Source: Phaeodactylum tricornutum CCAP 1055/1
Lineage: Eukaryota; Bacillariophyta; Bacillariophyceae; Surirellales; Neidiaceae
Assembly: GCF_000150955.2 (NCBI RefSeq)
Contig: NC_011669.1
Coordinates: 124,001-188,000, forward strand
Reading direction: 5' to 3'
Length of the DNA stretch: 64,000 nucleotides
Part shown: positions 10,130 to 18,598 of the stretch, piece by piece
Layout of the letters: each line of letters opens with the position of its first letter
Numbering within the stretch: position 1 is the stretch's first letter
Made by a program: the position numbers and the translations under genes
The notes under the pieces: model-generated
What the model was told of the DNA's origin: nothing
The model's database searches: none
The model's input: the letters and a program-made list of their open reading frames with translations, nothing else

Positions 10130-11161
10130 CTATCGGTAGTGACTATCTCCAGTAACCCGCTCTTCAGACTTGCTTGCTCCGAGCCTGTTGTGTATAGCTC
10201 CAGAAGTGGACGTTTTGATTTTGATTCGGTTAGCAGGATTTTGCAGAACCCCGAGAATGGCTGTTTTCGTCGCACGATCGACCGTGAGTTGTTGACTGAC
10301 AATGAGACCAACGGTAGCCTGGTGAATGGTTGGATACAAAAATCCAGTTGGCAAGGCAGCCACAAGTGGCGCAACAGCTTTTACAACAGTGTCGGATGGA
10401 ATGAAAGAACTGGCGAGGGAAGCCATTTGTCCGTGACTAGCTGCTGTAGGATCGTACACCAGTTGGTCCGCTGCTTTTGTGGAGAAAACGGAAGACGATG
10501 GTGTTCGATTCCAAAACGTGCGAGGGTTGAGTGATTTCGTTGCGCGTGTTACGAGATTTCTCGTAGACGAAGACAACGTTTCGTGATGATGCTGAGCGGC
10601 GCGTTGTCGATCTTGCTTGCGCCAATCGGCATACTCAGTCCCGACCAAATAGTTGTCTCGTTGCCATTGAATGAGTTTGTACGCTGATCGATAAAGCTGA
10701 GTTTCTTGAATGGATCGTGGGTCATTCGGGATAAAATCGTCGATTCGTGCAGCAATTCTGGTGGCGATGGGGGGTACCGGTGCCTTGGTTTCGGTCGTTT
10801 CTTTGTGCTGTGTTTGTCGTTCGGGTGCTGGTGGAATGTGAGGGGTTGCGTCTTGCTTTCCAAGGCTCTTAACGTTGCTTTGCTGGTCTTTCGTTTGTAC
10901 AGTCTCTTGCGGGGGCAAAGGGGATATACCACCATGACGGTCAGCTAGGATATCGTTCCATCCGTAAAGAACAGAAGATACGAACGCGGCTGGGTCTTGT
11001 AGCGACGCGTCATCCTGGATGGTCTTAGAGGAATGCCGCGTGGTTGGTCGTCGTCTAGTGCTCCCTGTCTGGAATTCCTGAACTTCAGACTCTTCTCGTG
11101 GCCCCAAGTTGCTTGTTGTTTTGCTTTTCGAGTCGTTTGTTTTCGAATTGCCATCCGACAT
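10130..11161 (-). CDS. hypothetical protein, Ser/Thr/Gln-rich N-terminus
   Basis: I do not recognise this protein. It is 343 residues if it starts at the ATG of MSDGNSK (11161); the frame stays open to another ATG at 11359 (409 residues) with less protein-like sequence. The first half is charged and low complexity. A better-ordered stretch follows (ETQLYRSAYKLIQWQRDNYL, then YADWRKQDR), and a hydrophobic C-terminal part contains APLVAALPTGFLYPTIHQA. No membrane helix is certain and no catalytic motif was found. It is divergent to the capping enzyme gene, with which it must share the short promoter region. It may be lineage-specific. Confidence 0.6.
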   Translation of the reverse strand: MSDGNSKTNDSKSKTTSNLGPREESEVQEFQTGSTRRRPTTRHSSKTIQDDASLQDPAAFVSSVLYGWNDILADRHGGISPLPPQETVQTKDQQSNVKSLGKQDATPHIPPAPERQTQHKETTETKAPVPPIATRIAARIDDFIPNDPRSIQETQLYRSAYKLIQWQRDNYLVGTEYADWRKQDRQRAAQHHHETLSSSTRNLVTRATKSLNPRTFWNRTPSSSVFSTKAADQLVYDPTAASHGQMASLASSFIPSDTVVKAVAPLVAALPTGFLYPTIHQATVGLIVSQQLTVDRATKTAILGVLQNPANRIKIKTSTSGAIHNRLGASKSEERVTGDSHYR

Positions 11162-11608
11162 GATCGACAGGAACCATTCAGAGGGGGACGGAAAATGGTT
11201 TTTCAATGGTGGCTGCCTCTTGGCAAAGGCTGCAGGAAATTGTTCCGGCGCACAGTCAAACAGTAACATTGACATATGTGTCGCTCTTATGCACATGATT
11301 CGATAAAATATATCCGGTGACAGATCTTTCCCCATTTCCTTTTCCTCGGATTGGCGCATGCCGCTTTGTTTTCCATGTCACAATTTGTTCTATCCGTCAC
11401 GTCTGGCATACGAACGTCCGATATCATGTTCGGCCTGTTCTGTGCGAGGAAATGAATAACAGTAACACCATCCACAACAACGACGACTTCTCTAATTGTC
11501 AAAACGTAAAAAGAAATCTCTCATCAACCCGTATCGGTCATCTCACAGTGAATCTGTGTGTTTGTCTCTGTACCAAATCATCTCTTGAATTCAGGCAACA
11601 GCAGAAGT
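11162..11608. promoter_or_regulatory. short divergent promoter region
   Basis: About 450 bases between the starts of the hypothetical gene (minus) and the capping enzyme (plus). It must hold both promoters. The stretch just before 11609 is pyrimidine-rich and contains ATTCAG, so a 5' UTR intron is possible. No specific factor site was recognised. Confidence 0.35.
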
Positions 11609-13933
11609 ATGAGCAGCAATAAGCGACCAGCGTTTGACATGAAAAATGTGACGAGCAAGATTGCCAGGCTCGATCAGAAAACCGCCTCTCAATCTACTCT
11701 TGGCGCGTCGTCACAGACCAAAAATCCATATCTATCGGCTCCCGTTGATCCCAAACAAGCCATTCACATCTTTCTGACACAAGTTCGAAAGACTGCATTG
11801 AATTATTTGCCGAAAGAATCCGTGCAGAATGGCCATCCCGTGACGCAACCGTTTTGCGAAGTCGAAGCACGTCTCGGCATTCTGAAAGTCCCCTTCGCCC
11901 TTCCCGAGAAACGCGTCACGAGTTCCGGTGCCAAGCATGTGAACGGACGACACACACAGGCGTTTTCCTGTGCTCACTTGAGTGCAACGAAGCAGGCGGC
12001 GCAAATGTCGTCGGGCGTGTCCCGTAATCATTTTGTCCGTTGGACCGGAGCCGGTGTATCGGAACTATCCCCACTATCCAAAGCTTTTGGGGTCAAGTCG
12101 TCCACCACGGACAGCCGTACACTCAAACTAGAGCTAGCAGAAACGCACCTGGTCGAAACAGTATATTCTGGATATCCGCAAGAACGTCGTGCGGCGTTTC
12201 CAGGCGTACACGATCCATCTGTAACCAGCACCAGTACTCCTTCGAATGGACAAATGGAATACAAAGAACGCTTGGCAACTTTGGATTTGTGTATTCCTGC
12301 AGCACCATACGATCTTCGAGTGAGTTTAGCCTCGGAAAAGGTTGTCGATCCCCATTTGCGCAATCAGCCCCCGCCAGGCTGGCAAGTGCAACGTATCAAA
12401 CGCCGCCGCTCCTACACGCGTGCTGATAAGACTTTTGCTTGGCAACTGGACGTAACCGAAGTCACCACGCAACATAGTGATCCCCACAAGATTACCACGG
12501 TAGATTATGAAATTGAAATGGAGCTTCAACCGCACATCCTATTGCAACTCATCAACGAAAAGGACGACGCAAAGCTCGCGAATATGACGAAGAGTATGGC
12601 TACTCAGCTTTGGTGGATCCTGAGTCAAATCAATCCACTCACCGATCCGCTGGATGTGGAGGAATGCCTTCGCGACCACCCTAATAGTAAAGCAGTTCAA
12701 GTGGCATTGGCAACCTGTGGGGCCCTCCGGGCCTTTTCCGATCGTCACGGTACAGGTACTTACGAAGCACCGATTGGTAAGTCCAGCCCGCCACCGGCTA
12801 GTCTCGGCAACGTCAAATTTATCGGTTGTATGCCGGTAAACTTTTCACGACACGATATCGAGTCTATTCAGCGAAGTCCCGACAATGCCTACTTTTTGAG
12901 TGAAAAGACGGACGGTGTACGACATTTTATGATCTTTACTGGTGATACCGTTGTCTTGGTCGACCGTGCCATGAGAGGGAAACAACCAATGCCTCTGTCG
13001 TTCTCTAACGACAGTAACGAAAGTGAGCCCTTCTCCCACATAGTACCATTGATTCAACCCGGGACAGTACTGGATGGGGAAGTTGTCATGAATCGGCGTG
13101 GGGATAAGCCGCGTCCTATCTTTATTGTTTTTGATGTCTTGGCAGTTTCGACTACACAGGCAGTCCTCCACCTACCCTTTGAGCAACGGTTAAAGCACTT
13201 GCGACAGGCAAGCTTTCGTACCCAAACAGCGAATGTGGACATGTTTGATATGAGATTCGTAGAAGATCGGGCTGTGGCGTTGCCGTTGGTGCGGAAAAAC
13301 TTTGTCAAACGAACGTCGCTTGACGAGTTACTCTCGCACGTTGTCGAGGAACAGGGCATGCGCTGTTATCGCAACGGACCCTCGCACAATCATCTTACGG
13401 ATGGGATCATCTTTCAACCTAATTGTCCCTATGTATGTGGCACGGACGTTAAGCTGTTGAAATGGAAGTATTTGGACACAGCTACGGTGGACGTCGAGAT
13501 TTTACCGCTCAGGCATAGCGACGAGGACGATGTGCTTAGGGTTGGCTGCCTCGGTGAAGAGCAAACACGTGTGGATATGACTCGCTACGTATTACTACCC
13601 AAGAGTGAACGTATGCGCTTGGAGGCCGATAGGATGGAATCTCGAGCCCGACGGGAACGAAAACCAGAGATTGCAGAAGTCGGTTTTGATCCAGAAACAG
13701 GCGATTGGTACTATTTAACGATGCGAGACGACAAGATTGCTCCAAACCATATCAGTACCGTGCTTGGCACTATGCTGGAGCTAGCGGAGAGCTTGTCCAC
13801 GGATGAGTTGCGCTACCGCATGAGCGTCCCTGCTGGTTCTGCTGATACGTACCGAAAAGACTTGCGAGGAATGATGCGACAACTGCTGGATCACCAACGG
13901 AAATCCTTGCTCAAAAGCTCTAAACGATTGTAA
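11609..13933 (+). CDS. mRNA capping enzyme: TTM-type RNA triphosphatase fused to guanylyltransferase
   Basis: A 774-residue nuclear enzyme catalysing the first two steps of cap formation on RNA polymerase II transcripts. It starts at the first ATG (MSSNKRPAFD). The N-terminal half (about 60-330) is a Cet1-like tunnel triphosphatase: CEVEARLG (about 83-90) and DYEIEMEL (about 301-308) carry the paired metal-binding glutamates, with LELAETHLVETVY and basic strands such as IKRRRSYTR between. The C-terminal half is a guanylyltransferase: nucleotidyl lysine motif KTDG (434-437), VLDGEVV (about 488), DGIIFQP (about 599) and KLLKWKYLDTATVDVEI (about 616). No methyltransferase domain follows, so cap methylation must come from another gene. 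All catalytic motifs are present. Confidence 0.92.
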   Translation: MSSNKRPAFDMKNVTSKIARLDQKTASQSTLGASSQTKNPYLSAPVDPKQAIHIFLTQVRKTALNYLPKESVQNGHPVTQPFCEVEARLGILKVPFALPEKRVTSSGAKHVNGRHTQAFSCAHLSATKQAAQMSSGVSRNHFVRWTGAGVSELSPLSKAFGVKSSTTDSRTLKLELAETHLVETVYSGYPQERRAAFPGVHDPSVTSTSTPSNGQMEYKERLATLDLCIPAAPYDLRVSLASEKVVDPHLRNQPPPGWQVQRIKRRRSYTRADKTFAWQLDVTEVTTQHSDPHKITTVDYEIEMELQPHILLQLINEKDDAKLANMTKSMATQLWWILSQINPLTDPLDVEECLRDHPNSKAVQVALATCGALRAFSDRHGTGTYEAPIGKSSPPPASLGNVKFIGCMPVNFSRHDIESIQRSPDNAYFLSEKTDGVRHFMIFTGDTVVLVDRAMRGKQPMPLSFSNDSNESEPFSHIVPLIQPGTVLDGEVVMNRRGDKPRPIFIVFDVLAVSTTQAVLHLPFEQRLKHLRQASFRTQTANVDMFDMRFVEDRAVALPLVRKNFVKRTSLDELLSHVVEEQGMRCYRNGPSHNHLTDGIIFQPNCPYVCGTDVKLLKWKYLDTATVDVEILPLRHSDEDDVLRVGCLGEEQTRVDMTRYVLLPKSERMRLEADRMESRARRERKPEIAEVGFDPETGDWYYLTMRDDKIAPNHISTVLGTMLELAESLSTDELRYRMSVPAGSADTYRKDLRGMMRQLLDHQRKSLLKSSKRL

Positions 13934-14066
13934 TTTTGTTGTCACGACGCACAGCATTGGATTATCTTTACGACAACATGCTAGCAACGTCCAAAACGGA
14001 GTAAGGCCAATAATTCGATCGTACAGCACTCTTCAAGAGCCAGATATAAAGGCATGATATTGGGAA

Positions 14067-17000
14067 CTACTGCCTTGCCGATCGAATGGATCTACCATCA
14101 GTGGTGCTGATGAGGGATACGCCTGTTTTGCTTAGTCTCCGGATTATCAGACTCTCCCATGCACGAGCTTGAGACTTATCTGCCGCTGGTAACGCCAGAG
14201 CTGTAACGTTAGACCAATGTCCCTTTTTGGCTCTATGTTGCGCGAGTCTCTTGCGAAGATTGTCTGACTCTCCTACGTAGTAGCGGGGTGCCTCTCGACC
14301 ATCCTGTTCCATTTGCAATATATATATACAGGACTTACCGTCTAGTGATGCTGGAACGTTCCACTGCGGAGGAATTTGAAGGGAGCGAACACCGGTGCAT
14401 TCCTCGGCTAGGGAGACAATGTTTTCGAGACCGAAGATGCGCCCAGGAAATCCGTTTACACCATCTGGAATGCTCTGGGCTTTGTAGTTATCGGGGAGTA
14501 CAGAGGATGACGCACGCGGAATGTAGGAGTCCAGAGCTTCGGCTCTTTGGATGACACTTTCAGGAAGACCAAAGCGTGCGGCAGTTAACAGCGCGAGGCT
14601 GTCGGTACATACACCGTCTTCCAATCTATATGTCCATTGGTGGCCATCGAGGTGGCACTTGTGTACACCCATCCTCTTCTTAACAATTCGTCCTTTTGAA
14701 CGAAGCGGTAAATCAAGAACATCGTGGAGATGCGTAGCAAAAATTCCGCTCATTCCACTCATTGTCATCGCTTCTAACACAGCACCAGCCAGTCTAGTTC
14801 CATCCCTGGGCGATGTCCCTCGACCAAGCTCGTCAACAAAAACAAGGGACTTCCCCCCACAAGATCGTAACAAAGCCGCGATGTCTCCCATTTCAGCACC
14901 GAACGCGGATTTTTGCTCCGAGGGAACGTCGGCTGATGCACCACGTACGAAAATATGGTCGAAGCGTCGTATGGAAGAGCCAGGCCCAAGAGGTGCACAC
15001 AGGCCGCAAACGGATAACAATGCCGCGGCAGCGGTTGATCGCATAATAGTACTTTTACCACTCATGTTCGGTGCCGTCAGAAGCCACATTCCATTCAATT
15101 CGTAAGAATTTGATGTTGCCTCTGATTTGTCCATCCAATACGGCCACAGGTCTTTTAAGTATCCAGCCGTGTCCTCGCTCAGAGTGGCCTCGTACGTGCG
15201 CGCCAAGTTCCATCCTGCAGCGTTCGCTCGAACGGCATGATGAAAGGCCGAGGATAAAATCAAATTTGCATGAGATGCTTGGACAACCGCAGGAATATGG
15301 CCATCGTCGCAGAGAAGCTGACTCAAGCGAACAAGAGTGTCTGTCACGTCCTGACAAGCCCGGTCACAAGCGGCGACGTAATCAGACAATGCCGATTGTA
15401 CGTATTCTGTAGTAAACCGGTTCCGAAGTATTTTTCCGTTGCGGTCGCGTGGATGAAAAAAGAGATCTTTGTCGGCACCTTGTGGAACCTCCTTCATAGC
15501 TAAAATGTTATTAAAAATATCCTGAGCGATGAGACTCTTCGAAGTAGTGTCAGGATTTCCCTCCAAATCTTGACGGGGGGTTTGCCAAAAGTCTTTGGCA
15601 ACCGCTTCCCCAAGTAGTTCAGCGGCCCGCTGCACATCTGTGTAGGATTTTAGGACCACATCCGGCTGTACCCGCCCGCGCCAAGTGGCCTCGTTCCGTT
15701 CAAAGAATGCTCGGGGTACGAGGCCCCCAAAGTCGGTAATGCAGTCAATAGCTGATGGGTCCAGTTCCGACCAAGATGAGTGGTGAATTGGACTTATAAT
15801 AGCTTCAATTTCCTTAATAGCCTCATGACATCGATCACGTAAGGAATTGGGATCGCCAGCCAGACCACTTTCGTACTCAAGAAGGGTCATGAGTGATTGA
15901 ACAAAGTCAGAGTTACTTGGAAATGTGTCCAACAAAAGCACCATAGAATGCATAGATTTTAGCATCTCAGTGTACACTTGAGCACTCGCTTGACCGGCCC
16001 TCAGCAGAGCCAATACTTTACCAACTGGAGGAACTGTTAGCGGGGGCAAAGATGCATCGCTGCTCTGGAGAATTCGAACCAGCGTAGCCATGGCATCGCC
16101 AACTCGCGGCGGAGGCGGAGTGAGAAGGAATCGACGCAGGAATCGTCGGGTTGCTGCAGGAGCCGACTCTGGAAGAATGTGCGAGACGAGAGAAGGGATG
16201 GCGTAATCATTCATTAGTCCAAGCTGCATAGCGGTCTCAACATAAAGCGGGTTGGTTGAAGTTGTATGGGAATCAGCTTGTGTGTTCGACGGTGCCAGCA
16301 GCGTAAAATCTTCAACGGTAGCCGTTTGATCGGAGGCAATATTCTCGCTACTTCGTGGGCTTTTAATCATATCCAACAAGGATGCGGTTATAATGCGTTT
16401 GGCTCGTTCTGCTTCGCTCACTCCGGCAACACCTGGCCCCTCCACAACTGTAGGAGGGATTATGATAGTCCTTAGCCTCGCCCCGGATGACCCTATCTCA
16501 AACGAATCTCGGCGAGACGGCAAGAAGGGCAAACTTCGCAGATCACTGGTACTGCATTTGTATTCGTATTCTCCTTCCGACGGTACGTAAAACAAAGGAT
16601 CCGCCGGAGGATACGCCGCCAATCGACAAGCCACTGCCTCCGGCGTCAAACGGTCAGACACGCGCACATTCCTTTCTTCGATTGAGATTTCAACCATCGT
16701 GTATCCAGCTGCCAGTGACAAGATACCGACGTGGGGACGAGATGGCGGAGCTGTCACCAAAGTATCTGCATTGCTTAGCAGAACGAGACCGTAAAGGTAG
16801 GTTGGCGATGAGGTAGAGACGATTTGAGCCAGAAAGCGACTCTTGATGCGCGATTTGGCGCCACCCGTAGCGCCTGTCCCAGTTGAAGAATCTGTGTCGG
16901 GCGCTTCTTCGTAGACAGCTACCCGAAACCCTTGGCTTATCAATCCGTCAATAGTTGCTTGTACGTTGCGATAGGGACAGCCCGCTTTGGCCTTGTTGCC

Positions 17001-18026
17001 CATTGGATTTAATCCACAGTGCTCGACTAACATTACCGCATCTAATCCAAACGTTTCGTAGAAATCTCCACATCGTGTGAGAATGATGCAATCGGGATAG
17101 CTTTCCTTTTGTTGACGACAATAGGCCAGAAAGGATCCCTTTTTGCCTGCCGTAGTCGTGGCGGTCGTCGACGAAGATGACTGTGCGTCCGTGTCCAACA
17201 CAGTACCGCGTAAGGGATCCATGGGCTGCGCTAATGGGTTGTAGCCCATCGGACACTGTGTCGCATCGAGCTGTGCAACCAATGTACGCGCCGAGGGTCG
17301 GGTAACCTGCAGCAGAGGTTCCTGCCAATACGTGTGTATTAGCGTCGTTTTGTGTTGAAAAAGCGCTTCGACTTGTCGTTCGTAGGGAGAATTGGTGGAC
17401 ACTGATTCCGATGACACTGTGTGGGAAAGGACGACCTTTGAAAAGCGATCTCCGGTGTTTCTGCAGCAACAGGACTTGACACGAGCATCTCCGGCTCGTC
17501 CTCCTCCGGATCAATGGCTGGTGCCGCCGAGGTCGAGAAGAGGTGACGTCGAGATGGCACTCGGGAACGTCCTGTTTTGTTCGACGCCACTGTTGCCTGC
17601 CGTATCTTCCAATATTTTGGTAAGCGCTCGATGTTGGAGGACCAGAGCGGCCAAGCGTGGGCCATTCAGTGACGGAACAAAGAGACTGCCCTCGATCACG
17701 CGTTCCAGTCGGTCACGGGCTGTACTCTGAATACTACCAAATATAGCCGTTGATACTTGCTTGGGACTGTTGACATTGACAGGTTGCCCGTGAAGCCTGG
17801 CAAATTCAGCTTCCAAGTCCTGTAAGGATGGCGTGTTATTCTTCTCTGGCGGTGACGGTCCAGGATTGCTCTGTGCTTGGCACACGGCAAGTGCGGAGTA
17901 GGATCGACGATGTATCCTGTTCCAATCCAAGAGATGGGAACAGTCGCGCAACCCGGAATACTCTGGGTTTTTCCAAAGGAGCGAATGTCTCCGACTACCG
18001 TGCCGCTGTAAACTTCGGGGCAACAT
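14067..18026 (-). CDS. MSH1: MSH1-type MutS protein with C-terminal GIY-YIG domain and PolA-like N-terminal segment
   Basis: The main frame (17417..14067) has the mismatch-recognition motif GDFYETFG, Walker A APNMSGKST (about 780 residues in), Walker B FVDELGRGTS (about 860) and a GIY-YIG domain (YILQM, then YYVGESDNLRKRL). This is the architecture of plant MSH1, which limits organelle mutation and recombination. The frame has no ATG at its front: codon 17417 is GTG. The same frame continues upstream, across one TGA (17513..17511), to an ATG at 18026. That upstream part has an organelle-like basic start (MLPRSLQRHGSRRHSLL) and a DNA polymerase I-like stretch (VNVNSPKQVSTAIFG, then LAALVLQHRALTKIL). 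An intron 17560..17417 (144 bp, weak donor GTGCCA, acceptor CCTTTCCCACACAG) would remove the TGA, keep frame and give about 1271 residues. The MSH1 call is firm; the 5' structure is inferred. Confidence 0.85.
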
Positions 18027-18598
18027 AGCTTGCCCGAAACACAAACACAAAAGCCAATGCAACTTGAGAAAGCCAAAACTAGGAGGGCGTACACGAAGAC
18101 GATGCCGAAAAAGCATGAACGTATGCCCACTCAACAGTTTCCCCTCTCGCGCAGCTCCACGGAGAGAGACAGACTCGGTTCGCAGCGTTTGCCACACTCG
18201 ATCAAGCCACTCCTTCTCTCAGCCTTGTTCCTATCACGACAAATCGAGTTCGTCCGGTTGGCAGGTAGAGAGTGGGTTTCTTGAACATGCTTGGCATGCG
18301 CAAGTTGATGGAAAAAATGCTGGGCAAGAAGAATCACTAGGGTTTCGCGCATGAGGGTACGGTATTGTGTACGAAAATACGATGAAAACGACGGCGCGCC
18401 ATCCTCTAAATTCCACATACTATCGCTTGCTCCATGAACTTTCGCACTATCTAACACCTAAGCTAGTTTACGTTTTCTAATTCTTGAGCCCATCGGGCAG
18501 AATATAATGGCTTGCAGCGAACGAGTTCAACCCTGCCCTTTATACATTCATAAAACAGGCGTCGTCAAAATGCTTTTATCATCAAGATTTGTGTTGCA
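18027..18598. promoter_or_regulatory. upstream region of MSH1
   Basis: A 572-base spacer between the MSH1 start and the stop of the PPR-like gene, both on the minus strand. The MSH1 frame stays open to 18197, so an earlier non-ATG or spliced start is possible. Nothing else was seen. Confidence 0.35.

Noticed and set aside
10130-11359. Start of the hypothetical protein at the ATG 11359
   Set aside because: Possible, but the 66 extra codons run through the divergent promoter and look less protein-like, so 11161 was preferred.
14067-17417. GTG at 17417 as the MSH1 start codon
   Set aside because: Nuclear eukaryotic genes rarely start at GTG, and the open frame upstream with an ATG and targeting-like sequence argues for an earlier start with splicing.
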